Assembly (NCBI GenBank): GCA_964437735.1
Contig: CAYTID010000099.1
Coordinates: 1 to 7,424 of the forward strand
Direction: 5' to 3'
Origin: CAYTID01 sp964437735
GTDB taxonomy: Bacteria > Bacteroidota > Ignavibacteria > UBA10030 > BY39
Length of the DNA: 7,424 bases
Shown: in pieces, positions 1 to 5,843 of the stretch
Layout: the number at the start of each line of letters is the position of its first letter
Numbering within the stretch: the stretch's first letter is position 1
The notes under the pieces: generated by a model
What the model was told of the DNA's origin: nothing
Database searches by the model: none
Seen by the model: only the letters and a program-made list of their open reading frames with translations
Translations under genes and position numbers: made by a program

Positions 1-678
1 GTAGCTATAGATGTCAACGAGGTCAAGATACAGCCCCCGATTCTTTACAGTCTTTGCGTGTTCGAGCGCGCGCATAGCAACTGATGCTATTGCCATTCCC
101 GGGGGAAGAGCGAGCGCTTTTTGTGTAGAAGTTATACAGACATCAATTCCCAAATTATCGACATCAATCTTTACGCCCCCGAGAGAGCTTACAGCGTCCA
201 CAAGCCAATAGACGTCGGGATACTTTTTCTTCAACTCGGCAAACCGTTTCAGGTCGTGCATAATTCCCGTACTGGTTTCGTTGTGTGTTATTGTAAATAC
301 ATCGTACTTACCTGTCGATAAATACTGGTCGACAATTTCAGGTGTAGTTGGTTTTCCCGGCTCTGCAGAATGTTTGTCAGCCGGTATTCCGTTAGCCTCT
401 GCCATCTTGAACCATCGATCGCCAAAAGCGCCAACCGAAAATACTACTGCTCGTTTTGCAGTTAAGGATTTGAGTGAACCTTCCATCAAGCCCGATCCTG
501 ATGTTGTTGAGAGTAGAACAGGATTTGCCGTGTACATTAATTTACGAAGTTTTTCTGTAATCTCACGTTGTAAATTTGAAGCATCTTTGCTCCGATGCCC
601 TATCATTGGAGTTGCCATTTTTTCTAAAACTTCCGGCGCTACCTCAGTAGGACCCGGAATGAATAACTTTTTGTGCAT
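1..678 (-). CDS. Class V PLP-dependent aminotransferase (partial, C-terminus off the left edge)
   Basis: Translating the minus strand from the ATG at 678-676 gives 226 open codons running exactly to base 1, so the protein continues outside the window (families of this type are about 350-390 aa). It opens with KLFIPGPTEV, the usual N-terminus of the serine/alanine-glyoxylate aminotransferase branch of fold-type I enzymes. Visible landmarks are GHRS at 27-30, the cofactor phosphate-site stretch SGSGLMEG (60-67), HNETSTG (132-138), the Asp that pairs with the pyridine nitrogen in DAVSSLGG (161-168), and the Schiff-base lysine K187 in TSTQKALALPPG. The family moves amino groups between small amino acids and 2-oxo acids in the cytoplasm. 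The exact substrate (serine, alanine, phosphoserine) cannot be settled from this part. A weak AAGGG sits just upstream of the start. The gene is divergent from the ArfB-like gene and looks like ordinary chromosomal metabolism. Family call is secure, substrate is not. Confidence 0.9.
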   Translation of the reverse strand, partial: MHKKLFIPGPTEVAPEVLEKMATPMIGHRSKDASNLQREITEKLRKLMYTANPVLLSTTSGSGLMEGSLKSLTAKRAVVFSVGAFGDRWFKMAEANGIPADKHSAEPGKPTTPEIVDQYLSTGKYDVFTITHNETSTGIMHDLKRFAELKKKYPDVYWLVDAVSSLGGVKIDVDNLGIDVCITSTQKALALPPGMAIASVAMRALEHAKTVKNRGLYLDLVDIYSY

Positions 679-697
679 ATAATTACCCTTTTTTAAA

Positions 698-703
698 ATT
701 ATA
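698..703 (-). promoter_or_regulatory. Possible -10 box for the aminotransferase gene
   Basis: Read on the minus strand this is a perfect TATAAT, 19 bp upstream of the ATG at 678. No convincing -35 element lies 16-18 bp further upstream, and the surrounding sequence is so AT-rich that chance matches are expected. It is a candidate only. Confidence 0.25.
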
Positions 704-763
704 ATAAATAATTGTTTTTCAGTGAGAACAAGAATCGCTAGAAAAATTCTGTATCGAAATGAT

Positions 764-779
764 ATTGATTTTAGTCAAT
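764..779. repeat. Short inverted repeat in the divergent 679-901 intergenic region
   Basis: ATTGA and TCAAT are separated by 6 bases. The element lies between the divergent aminotransferase and ArfB-like genes, in the 223-bp region 679-901 where no coding gene was seen. It could be an operator or part of a weak hairpin. There is no T-run after it, so it is not a terminator. Arms of only 5 bp in AT-rich DNA are weak evidence. Confidence 0.25.
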
Positions 780-845
780 CTGATACAATTTTAAGCATTT
801 TTTTGTAAATTTCCAAAATTCTCATTTATTATGTAAAGCAAAAAA

Positions 846-874
846 TTGTCTTTTACACAATATCTTACTTTATT
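846..874 (+). promoter_or_regulatory. Candidate sigma-70-like promoter for the ArfB-like gene
   Basis: TTGTCT (846-851) and TTTATT (869-874) are separated by 17 bp, each matching four of six consensus positions, about 28 bp before the ATG at 902. The -35 overlaps a small inverted repeat, ATTGT-7-ACAAT (845-861). Spacing is right but the match is only moderate in an AT-rich region. Confidence 0.35.
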
Positions 875-901
875 AAGCAAAAGTTGTAATCAAATAATAA
901 T

Positions 902-1339
902 ATGAAGAAAAATTCAAGATTGATAATAAATGAAAATATTTCAATCCATTTAACAGAGCTTAATTTCCGGTTTTCCAGAAGCGGGGGCAGGGGAGGACAG
1001 AACGTAAATAAAGTTGAAACGAGAGTTGAACTCTTGTTCAATATATATGATTCAAATAGTTTTTCGGATGAAGAGAAAAATTTATTAACGAATAGACTAA
1101 AAAATAAAATTGATAAAGATGGAAATCTCAGGATTGTATCGCAGAAGGAGAGAACGCAGGGGAGAAATAAAGAATTAGCCGTTGAACGATTTGTGAAGAC
1201 AATTCAAAAAGGATTGTTTAGAAGGCGTAAAAGAATTTCCACAAAAAATCCTGAAAGTGTAAATGAGGATAGAATTAAACTGAAGAAATTGCAAAGCCAC
1301 AAAAAAGAACTCAGAAAAAAAGTAACTATTACGGATTAA
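902..1339 (+). CDS. arfB: ArfB/YaeJ-type ribosome-rescue peptidyl-tRNA hydrolase
   Basis: A 145-aa protein close in length to E. coli ArfB (140 aa). The short release-factor catalytic domain carries the GGQ motif at residues 31-33 within SGGRGGQNVNKVETRVEL. The Gln and flanking Asn-Lys pattern match ArfB/ICT1 proteins. The domain ends around residue 100 with the QKERTQGRNKELAVERF stretch. A lysine/arginine-rich tail (about 105-141) follows. In ArfB such a tail sits in the empty mRNA channel of a stalled ribosome while GGQ hydrolyses the peptidyl-tRNA, releasing the chain without a stop codon. The absence of any codon-recognition domain argues against a true class I release factor. The first ATG is used; no clear Shine-Dalgarno precedes it, as is common in Bacteroidota-like genomes. 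It appears to be a single-gene unit. Confidence 0.92.
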   Translation: MKKNSRLIINENISIHLTELNFRFSRSGGRGGQNVNKVETRVELLFNIYDSNSFSDEEKNLLTNRLKNKIDKDGNLRIVSQKERTQGRNKELAVERFVKTIQKGLFRRRKRISTKNPESVNEDRIKLKKLQSHKKELRKKVTITD

Positions 1340-1360
1340 TTTCAAACAGTTTATATAAAA

Positions 1361-1376
1361 TACCGCTATAGCAGTA
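1361..1376. repeat. 16-bp near-perfect palindrome upstream of the hip promoter
   Basis: TACCGCTATAGCAGTA contains a perfect 8-bp core, GCTATAGC, extended outward with one mismatched pair. There is no loop and no T-run, so it is not a terminator. It lies about 48 bp upstream of the hip -35 box and 21 bp after the ArfB-like stop codon. It may be a dimer-binding operator, with HipB an obvious candidate, although its sequence differs from the E. coli HipB operator pattern as I know it. Confidence 0.35.
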
Positions 1377-1423
1377 ATTATCACCTATTATGATCCCTTT
1401 CCTATAAAATTATATTAAAATAC

Positions 1424-1452
1424 TTGACATTTTACTGTTAAAGCAATAAATT
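1424..1452 (+). promoter_or_regulatory. Candidate promoter of the hipBST operon
   Basis: A perfect -35 TTGACA (1424-1429) is followed after 17 bp by TAAATT (1447-1452), which matches TATAAT at four positions. The -10 region runs into TTTG (1452-1455), reminiscent of the Bacteroidota TAnnTTTG element. Transcription would start near 1459, only about 7 bases before the ATG at 1466, so the mRNA would be nearly leaderless. This agrees with the lack of a Shine-Dalgarno site for hipB. Confidence 0.6.
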
Positions 1453-1465
1453 TTGTTAGTATATT

Positions 1466-1717
1466 ATGACATCGATTCACAACATATCGGATATCATCAG
1501 ATTTCATAGAAAGAAGAGTGGTTTATCCCAAAATCAACTCGCAATATTAGCGGGAGTGGGCAAAACAGTAGTCTTCGATATAGAAAAAGGAAAAGATACG
1601 GTTCAATTAAATTCTCTCCTTAAAGTTCTCAATGCTCTTAATATAAATATAGAACTTACCAGCCAATTAATGAAAGAATATACAATCGTTCGCGGAGATG
1701 AAAATGAGAAGAGCTAA
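1466..1717 (+). CDS. hipB: HipB-like XRE-family DNA-binding protein of a HipBST operon
   Basis: An 83-aa protein that is almost entirely one Cro/C1-type helix-turn-helix domain (about residues 6-62). The motif LSQNQLAILAGVGKTVV (20-36), then DIEKGK (38-43) and a leucine-rich fifth helix, SLLKVLNALNINIEL (50-64), are typical of HipB. The family dimerises, binds operators before its own operon and represses it; in HipBST systems it also helps HipS control the kinase. The short C-terminal tail (about 65-83) is polar. It is the first gene of three, and its 3' end overlaps hipS by 14-20 bp. The start ATG lies just downstream of the proposed promoter and no Shine-Dalgarno is visible. Naming rests on the HTH plus the hipS and hipT neighbours. 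Confidence 0.9.
   Translation: MTSIHNISDIIRFHRKKSGLSQNQLAILAGVGKTVVFDIEKGKDTVQLNSLLKVLNALNINIELTSQLMKEYTIVRGDENEKS
1694..1697 (+). promoter_or_regulatory. Ribosome-binding site that favours the second hipS ATG
   Basis: GGAG at 1694-1697 directly abuts the first possible ATG (1698), which is too close for initiation. It stands 6 bases before the ATG at 1704, a normal spacing. This makes 1704 the likelier start of HipS, shortening it by two residues. The site lies inside the hipB coding sequence, so hipS translation is probably coupled to hipB. Confidence 0.6.
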
Positions 1718-2015
1718 TGTATTTGTCAACGATCTTCTCGCGGGAGTTTTGGAAGAGATTGAAAAAGGGAAGAGTTATAAATTTGCATACATCGAAAATT
1801 ATTCCGGTGATCCCGTCTCGCTTGCAATGCCGGTCTCACAAAAAGAATTTTTCTATAAAAACTTTCCACCTTTTTTCGACGGCGTTCTTCCCGAAGGAAT
1901 TCTCCTCGAAGCTCTGCTCCGTCAATACAAAATCGATCGTAATGATTTCTTCAGTCAGCTGGTGACGGTTGGACATGATCTTGTCGGCGCTGTTACTGTT
2001 GAGGAAATATCGTGA
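1704..2015 (+). CDS. hipS: HipS-like small antitoxin (stand-alone HipA N-terminal subdomain)
   Basis: A 103-aa protein from the preferred ATG at 1704 (105 aa from 1698). It matches the small N-terminal subdomain of HipA kinases (Couple_hipA): a beta-rich opening RANVFVNDLLAGVLEE, then SGDPVSLAMPVSQKEF, FFDGVLPEG and the closing DFFSQLVTVGHDLVGAVTV. In ordinary HipA this segment is fused to the kinase; here it is its own gene. In the characterised HipBST system of E. coli O127:H6, HipS, rather than HipB, is the main antitoxin and binds HipT near its active site. By analogy this protein should neutralise the downstream kinase. It overlaps hipB upstream and shares a GTGA stop/start with hipT, so the three are probably made in coupled amounts. 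Identity as HipS rests on domain match plus gene order. Confidence 0.88.
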   Translation: MRRANVFVNDLLAGVLEEIEKGKSYKFAYIENYSGDPVSLAMPVSQKEFFYKNFPPFFDGVLPEGILLEALLRQYKIDRNDFFSQLVTVGHDLVGAVTVEEIS

Positions 2016-2938
2016 AATTTTGTCCTATCACATATCAGGAAATTTTAGAAGGTAAGTATTCACAGAATGGATTGCACCAGTTATCGAAAAAGCTCAACTC
2101 ATTAAAAGATATTCCGTATAGCGCCGATGAGCAGCGGATCGAAGCCGTCGCAAGAGCCGGCAAGATGTCTATTCAGGGAGTCCAGCCCAAACTAAGCGCA
2201 AAACTCGATGTGAAAAATCAATCTTTCAAAATAGTCGATACAAAAGGGGAATATATCTTAAAACCTCAAAGTCATCTTTATCCCGAACTTCCGCAGAATG
2301 AAGACTTGTCTATGCGACTGGCATCAATAGCCGGTGTAGAAATTCCACTTCATGGTCTGGTTTTTTCAAAGGATGGATCTCTAACCTATTTTATTAAAAG
2401 ATTTGACAGGAAAGGAAAGAAAAAATTTGCGGTTGAAGATTTTGCTCAGCTTCTTGGACATACACGCGATACTAAATACGACTCGAGTATGGAACAGGTA
2501 TCTGGAGTTATTGAGAAATATTGCACATTTCCGGTCATTGAAAAAGTAAAATTATTCCGCCTGTCTTTGATTAATTATCTCCTTGGTAACGAGGATATGC
2601 ACCTTAAAAACTTTTCTTTAATCAGGCATGGGAATAAAATTGAACTCTCACCGGCTTACGATATAATAAATACAACCATTGCGTTAAAAAATCCTGTCGA
2701 AGAGCTTGCACTTCCGTTAGCCGGTAAAAAGAACAATCTTTCGCGCAAAATATTTTTGGAGTATTTCGGAGTTGAAAGACTTTCACTCACTCAAAAAGCA
2801 GTTGATCAGGTGACAAAACAGATTCTCAATAGTTTTTCTTTATGGGATGATTTTATAAACAGAAGCTTTCTGTCGGATAAAATGAAAGATTTATATAAAG
2901 ATGTTATCAAAAAACGTCGGAAAGTTTTGCAATTCTAA
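2012..2938 (+). CDS. hipT: HipT-like serine/threonine kinase toxin (short HipA-like kinase)
   Basis: A 308-aa HipA-fold kinase without the N-terminal subdomain, against about 440 aa for E. coli HipA. Visible parts are the glycine-rich loop SIQGVQPK (53-60), an ATP-contacting lysine K84 in YILKPQ, the YFIKRFDR strand (126-133), the catalytic loop GNEDMHLKN (192-200) with D195, and the metal-binding D217 in LSPAYDII. All catalytic residues are present, so it looks active. S53 corresponds by alignment to HipA Ser150, the autophosphorylated residue; the second serine of the E. coli HipT S-I-S motif is Gln55 here. E. coli HipT inactivates tryptophanyl-tRNA synthetase by phosphorylation; whether that target holds here is unknown. 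The GTG start overlaps the hipS stop and is preceded by GAGGAAA (2001-2007), giving a well-supported start. The stop lies 4 bp from the convergent DUF932-like gene. Confidence 0.9.
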   Translation: MKFCPITYQEILEGKYSQNGLHQLSKKLNSLKDIPYSADEQRIEAVARAGKMSIQGVQPKLSAKLDVKNQSFKIVDTKGEYILKPQSHLYPELPQNEDLSMRLASIAGVEIPLHGLVFSKDGSLTYFIKRFDRKGKKKFAVEDFAQLLGHTRDTKYDSSMEQVSGVIEKYCTFPVIEKVKLFRLSLINYLLGNEDMHLKNFSLIRHGNKIELSPAYDIINTTIALKNPVEELALPLAGKKNNLSRKIFLEYFGVERLSLTQKAVDQVTKQILNSFSLWDDFINRSFLSDKMKDLYKDVIKKRRKVLQF

Positions 2939-2942
2939 AATT

Positions 2943-3920
2943 CTAGTTATCAGTTATCCTCTTGACACCGGGAGATTCTAAAACCTCCCCCAAAATCTCA
3001 CCCGCAAGTTTTTGTAGCCCGATCTGTTTATTAATCGGCTGGCTCTTGGCATAATGTGTTATACCGTTAAACAAGTCATATACTGTTGATTCGGAAGATA
3101 AGGTTTTTATAATTTCATTAGCACCGGATATACCTATAATTGAGTTTAATTTTTTCTTTGTTGCGGTAATATTGTTCGCTGATGTTTTCTCCGTGCTGAT
3201 TTTTAATGCGTTCATTATATATTCAAAAGATTTTGTGCTTTCATCAATTGTCCGGTATAAAAAATCGGACATTTCATTTTCAGTATAACCGTAATGTACA
3301 CGTGATTCATTTGCTTTTCCGACACGGACAACTGCGCCGTTTGAACATACATACCTTAATATATAATGAGTCATCATCAAAGTATGAAATCCCGTTTCTG
3401 AATTGAACAAGTTATATCCGAAACCGAATTCATCTCCCGCTATCGGATATCCCTTCAATTTAATTTCGCTGTAAATCCTCGTAAAAAAATCGTTTCTGTC
3501 GATCGATTCTATGCCGAGCGCGCTTGCCATTTCTATCACATCCAGATCGTTTACCTCGGTGTATTTATTGCTCGTGATAGTAAGCGCTTCGCCGTCCTCA
3601 GTTTTTATATTCACTTCATCGCTTTTAATTAATAACAGGAAATCATTCAGTATCGACGTGATCGTATCTATACCGAATTGCCTGAACTTGTTTTCTGTAA
3701 ACGAAAACCATCTCAGCAACTTTAAATAAAATGATTTTCGAATGGGATATTCTTTAACCTTCCCGTTTAAGAACAATTGCAGAAACAGCATCCGCCCATC
3801 ATTGTTTATCGAGAGTTTTTCGGGAGGCAATTTATAAATCTGGAGATTGCGGCTTTTTAAAAAATCCGCAACCTCCGCTACCCCCGCCCTCCGGAAAATC
3901 CTACCTTCCCCTAAATTCAT
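2943..3920 (-). CDS. DUF932-like protein of unknown function
   Basis: A 325-aa soluble protein with no signal peptide or membrane segment. The central part carries the pattern I associate with the DUF932 (phage/plasmid-like) family: FGYNLFNSETGFHTLMM (167-183), then RYVCSNGAVV (189-198). A C-terminal helix STVYDLFNGITHYAKS (278-293) resembles the closing motif of that family. The first 110 residues hold a predicted helical/beta segment I do not recognise. DUF932 proteins occur on phages, plasmids and next to mobile DNA and have no established biochemical role that I know of. It is the second gene of a minus-strand operon: its ATG (3920-3918) lies inside the end of the ARPP-1 gene, a 20-bp overlap that implies coupled translation. 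A GGG just before the ATG is a poor Shine-Dalgarno. The start is the only good one in frame. Family assignment is by motif only. Confidence 0.68.
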   Translation of the reverse strand: MNLGEGRIFRRAGVAEVADFLKSRNLQIYKLPPEKLSINNDGRMLFLQLFLNGKVKEYPIRKSFYLKLLRWFSFTENKFRQFGIDTITSILNDFLLLIKSDEVNIKTEDGEALTITSNKYTEVNDLDVIEMASALGIESIDRNDFFTRIYSEIKLKGYPIAGDEFGFGYNLFNSETGFHTLMMTHYILRYVCSNGAVVRVGKANESRVHYGYTENEMSDFLYRTIDESTKSFEYIMNALKISTEKTSANNITATKKKLNSIIGISGANEIIKTLSSESTVYDLFNGITHYAKSQPINKQIGLQKLAGEILGEVLESPGVKRITDN

Positions 3921-4836
3921 CCCTTTTTTTCGATTTTTCTATGTTAATCCCCGCTAAGTGAATCAGATGTCCTTCGTATCTGAGTTCAAATCCTGTGTGC
4001 TTATCTGATTCATATCTTTTCTCCGTACCAATGCCGGCGCCCTCGACAATCTGATAATCTGTTTTTTCCAATTCATCAAAGAAATTCAGTGTAACGTATT
4101 TCGCTTCGGCTTCATCAAGCTTTTTCTTTTCTTTCATATAATAAGTTTCCATCGCAACGCCGCGTATAATCTTCGGGAAGTATTCCGTATACACATCCGT
4201 CCTGTTAAATAAATCGGTGCTTAACAGTTTACCCCCGACAAATACAGCCACTCCGTTCGCTTCGGAATTGGGTTTGAACTTCGAAACATATTCATCGAAT
4301 TCATCCTTCTTGTTATCATAAATATCGGGAAGATTCATGGTATTGGAGTGAACATTTAATTTTAAAGAAAAATTTGTAACGCTATCCCAAACCTCGTGTT
4401 GATTTGCCTCGTGCTTCATTCCCTTTTTAAAATTATCAAATATCGCTCTCGATTTCACATTCCTTATGTATGATGGTGCGGAAAAAGAGGATTCGCTGAA
4501 ATTATTTGATCGGAAACTCCAGCGTCCCTGCTCAACACAGCTGACAGGTATATACGTCTTCGACTTGGGTGCGAGAAGTATTGATGTGTTTATTACGCGA
4601 TTCTGTTTCGCTCCGGCAAGTATGTCCCCATCCATAAAAAATACATAATCCTCCGAGTGGTTGATTACAATTATTTTGTTAACATTGCCCGATTCGTTAA
4701 CCTCTTTTACTTCAATTCTTTTGTTGGAAATTGCCTCGGCGCAGCTTACATATTTAAAAGTGTCCCGGTTCTGATCGGTGAACTGCACCAATCCCAAATT
4801 TCCCGCCGTCTGATAATCAATTATTTTTATCTGCAT
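3901..4836 (-). CDS. ARPP-1 family protein (DUF6569-like)
   Basis: A 311-aa soluble protein. Its signature block is very recognisable: FFMDGDILAGAKQNRVI (66-82), NTSILL (83-88), then IPVSCVEQGRWSF (96-108). These match the ARPP-1 domain, named for its association with ADP-ribosylglycohydrolase and rhodanese/phosphatase-superfamily proteins in computational surveys of prokaryotic conflict systems. Other conserved-looking stretches are GVAVFVGGKLLSTDLF (195-210), and GTEKRYES (270-277) with FELRYEGHLIHLAGI (283-297). No enzymatic activity has been established to my knowledge, and no ADP-ribosylglycohydrolase lies in this window. It is the first gene of a minus-strand pair, with a strong AAGGAG (4848-4843) six bases before the ATG. 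Its control region is shared with the divergent WYL regulators, which suggests it is their target. The 3' end overlaps the DUF932-like gene. Confidence 0.78.
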   Translation of the reverse strand: MQIKIIDYQTAGNLGLVQFTDQNRDTFKYVSCAEAISNKRIEVKEVNESGNVNKIIVINHSEDYVFFMDGDILAGAKQNRVINTSILLAPKSKTYIPVSCVEQGRWSFRSNNFSESSFSAPSYIRNVKSRAIFDNFKKGMKHEANQHEVWDSVTNFSLKLNVHSNTMNLPDIYDNKKDEFDEYVSKFKPNSEANGVAVFVGGKLLSTDLFNRTDVYTEYFPKIIRGVAMETYYMKEKKKLDEAEAKYVTLNFFDELEKTDYQIVEGAGIGTEKRYESDKHTGFELRYEGHLIHLAGINIEKSKKRDEFRGR

Positions 4837-4889
4837 AAAAATCTCCTTATTTGTGACTGCAATATAAATGAGCCGGATATATTTTACAG

Positions 4890-4904
4890 TATCATTTTAT
4901 GATA
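4890..4904. repeat. 15-bp perfect odd palindrome in the divergent control region
   Basis: TATCATTTTATGATA has 6-bp arms around a TTT centre. It lies between the ARPP-1 start and the WYL promoter, 8 bp upstream of the -35 box. It is not followed by a T-run that would make a terminator. The position suits an operator that could affect both divergent transcripts, for example one bound by the WYL proteins. The binding protein is inferred. Confidence 0.45.
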
Positions 4905-4908
4905 TTTA

Positions 4909-4921
4909 TTATTGACAATAA
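4909..4921. repeat. 13-bp perfect odd palindrome overlapping the WYL -35 box
   Basis: TTATTG-A-CAATAA has 6-bp arms about a single central base and completely covers the -35 hexamer TTGACA. A protein bound here would block the promoter, so it is a plausible autoregulatory operator. Part of the symmetry comes from the hexamer itself (TTG..CA), which weakens the case. Confidence 0.35.
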
Positions 4922-4940
4922 ATGTTAAAATCACTATTAT
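4912..4940 (+). promoter_or_regulatory. Strong sigma-70-type promoter of the WYL operon
   Basis: A consensus -35 TTGACA (4912-4917) and TATTAT (4935-4940, five of six matches) stand at the ideal 17-bp spacing. Predicted start near 4947 leaves a leader of about 18 bases containing the GGAGAAGG ribosome-binding site (4954-4961) before the ATG at 4965. This is the best promoter match in the window. Its -35 box lies within a palindrome, which suggests repression. Confidence 0.75.
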
Positions 4941-4964
4941 TATTGAAATATTTGGAGAAGGCGC

Positions 4965-5840
4965 ATGATAGATTTACAGACTAAGTTCAAACGCCAGATA
5001 GAAATATTGGGGCTCTGTATAGCAAATAAAAATGGGGAAGCCTTAAAAATTATTGATCTGGCTGATTTTTTTAATGTCGAAGAGCTGACAATAAAAAGGG
5101 ATCTGCAGGAATTAAGAAGTTACGGTATTGATATACATTCCGAAAAAAAGAAGGGGATATGTTTGTTTTCTCCTATCGAAGGCGATAAACTGAAATCTCT
5201 CATGCTTCAGTATCTCGGACTTTGCCACACGAACAACACATTTGATAAATCTACAGGATTGATGATCAAAAAATTAAAGGAAAATGCTCTGGGGAATGTT
5301 GTAACACTTCAGCGCTGTATTGACCTATCGCTTGTTGCTTTCATAGATTATCAGAAGGAAGAAGGGGACATTGAGAAGAACAGGGAAATCCATCCGTTGC
5401 GTTTGTTCAGAAGTGAAAATTACTGGAGGATACTTGCAATCAACGACGGAAAGATAAAACAGTATCATCTGAATAAATTGATATCCGTTAAAGCTACGGA
5501 TAAAAAATTTAAGCGGATTCCCGATAAGCAGATTGATGAGCTGTTTCAATTTTCTTGGAAAAGTTGGATAGGTAGTGAGAAGCACAACATAAAACTCTGT
5601 ATAGCAAAAGAGTGGGCAAAAGTATTAATCCCGAAGCAATTGATGGAACACCAAACCCGCATGCAATGCGATGACGGTTCTGTAATATTCGAGACAGTCG
5701 TAAATTCACTTCAGGAAGTCGCCGCATGGGTACTAAGCTTCGGCGGCGGTGTAAAGGTAATCGAGCCGAAGGAATTGAAAGAAAGAGTTGTCAAGCTGGC
5801 TGAGGGAGTGCTGGGGAATTATAAAAATCTAGATAAATAA
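4965..5840 (+). CDS. HTH-WYL-WCX transcriptional regulator, first of a tandem pair
   Basis: A 291-aa DNA-binding regulator. Residues about 8-60 form a DeoR/HTH_11-like winged helix (KRQIEILGL, then LTIKRDLQELRSYGIDI). Residues about 118-182 form the SH3-like WYL ligand-sensing domain, with HPLRLF (143-148), NYWRILAI (152-159) and QYHLNKLISV (166-175). Residues about 206-285 form the C-terminal WCX extension, ending in FGGGVKVIEPKELKERV (259-275). The eponymous Trp-Tyr-Leu is degenerate (Y-W-R-I-L). WYL domains are thought to sense nucleic acid or nucleotide signals, and relatives such as BrxR, CapW and PafBC control phage-defence or DNA-damage genes. It is divergent from the ARPP-1/DUF932 operon, with a good Shine-Dalgarno, and is followed after 3 bp by a paralogue. 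The most economical reading is a heteromeric regulator of the divergent genes; that is inference. Confidence 0.9.
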   Translation: MIDLQTKFKRQIEILGLCIANKNGEALKIIDLADFFNVEELTIKRDLQELRSYGIDIHSEKKKGICLFSPIEGDKLKSLMLQYLGLCHTNNTFDKSTGLMIKKLKENALGNVVTLQRCIDLSLVAFIDYQKEEGDIEKNREIHPLRLFRSENYWRILAINDGKIKQYHLNKLISVKATDKKFKRIPDKQIDELFQFSWKSWIGSEKHNIKLCIAKEWAKVLIPKQLMEHQTRMQCDDGSVIFETVVNSLQEVAAWVLSFGGGVKVIEPKELKERVVKLAEGVLGNYKNLDK

Positions 5841-5843
5841 TCT

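Noticed and set aside
281..682. 133-aa plus-strand open frame at the left end (with two 66-aa frames at 11-211 and 121-321)
   Set aside because: All are antisense to the aminotransferase, whose minus-strand translation has clear PLP-enzyme motifs. The plus-strand translations have no recognisable domain.
832..857. TGTAAA-14-TTTACA as a CRP/FNR-like site before the ArfB-like gene
   Set aside because: The arms are short and AT-only at the edges, the spacing and sequence do not match a named regulator consensus, and similar TGTAAA strings recur nearby.
1424..1465. TACT...AGTA inverted repeat across the hip promoter as a HipB operator
   Set aside because: Only about 8 of 13 positions pair when the arms are extended, no better than expected in this AT-rich stretch.
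1698..2938. hipS and hipT as one hipA gene broken by a frameshift
   Set aside because: hipT has its own start with a well-spaced GAGGAAA, the stop/start overlap is the tidy 4-base GTGA type, and both products match the known separate HipS and HipT architecture with all kinase residues intact.
2970..2989. GGGAG...CTCCC hairpin as a terminator for either convergent operon
   Set aside because: The stem is only 5 bp with a 10-base loop, no T-run follows on either strand, and it lies within the DUF932-like coding sequence.
5325..5727. Minus-strand open frames of 72-86 aa inside the first WYL gene
   Set aside because: They are shadows of a well-supported coding gene, with no ribosome-binding site and no domain.
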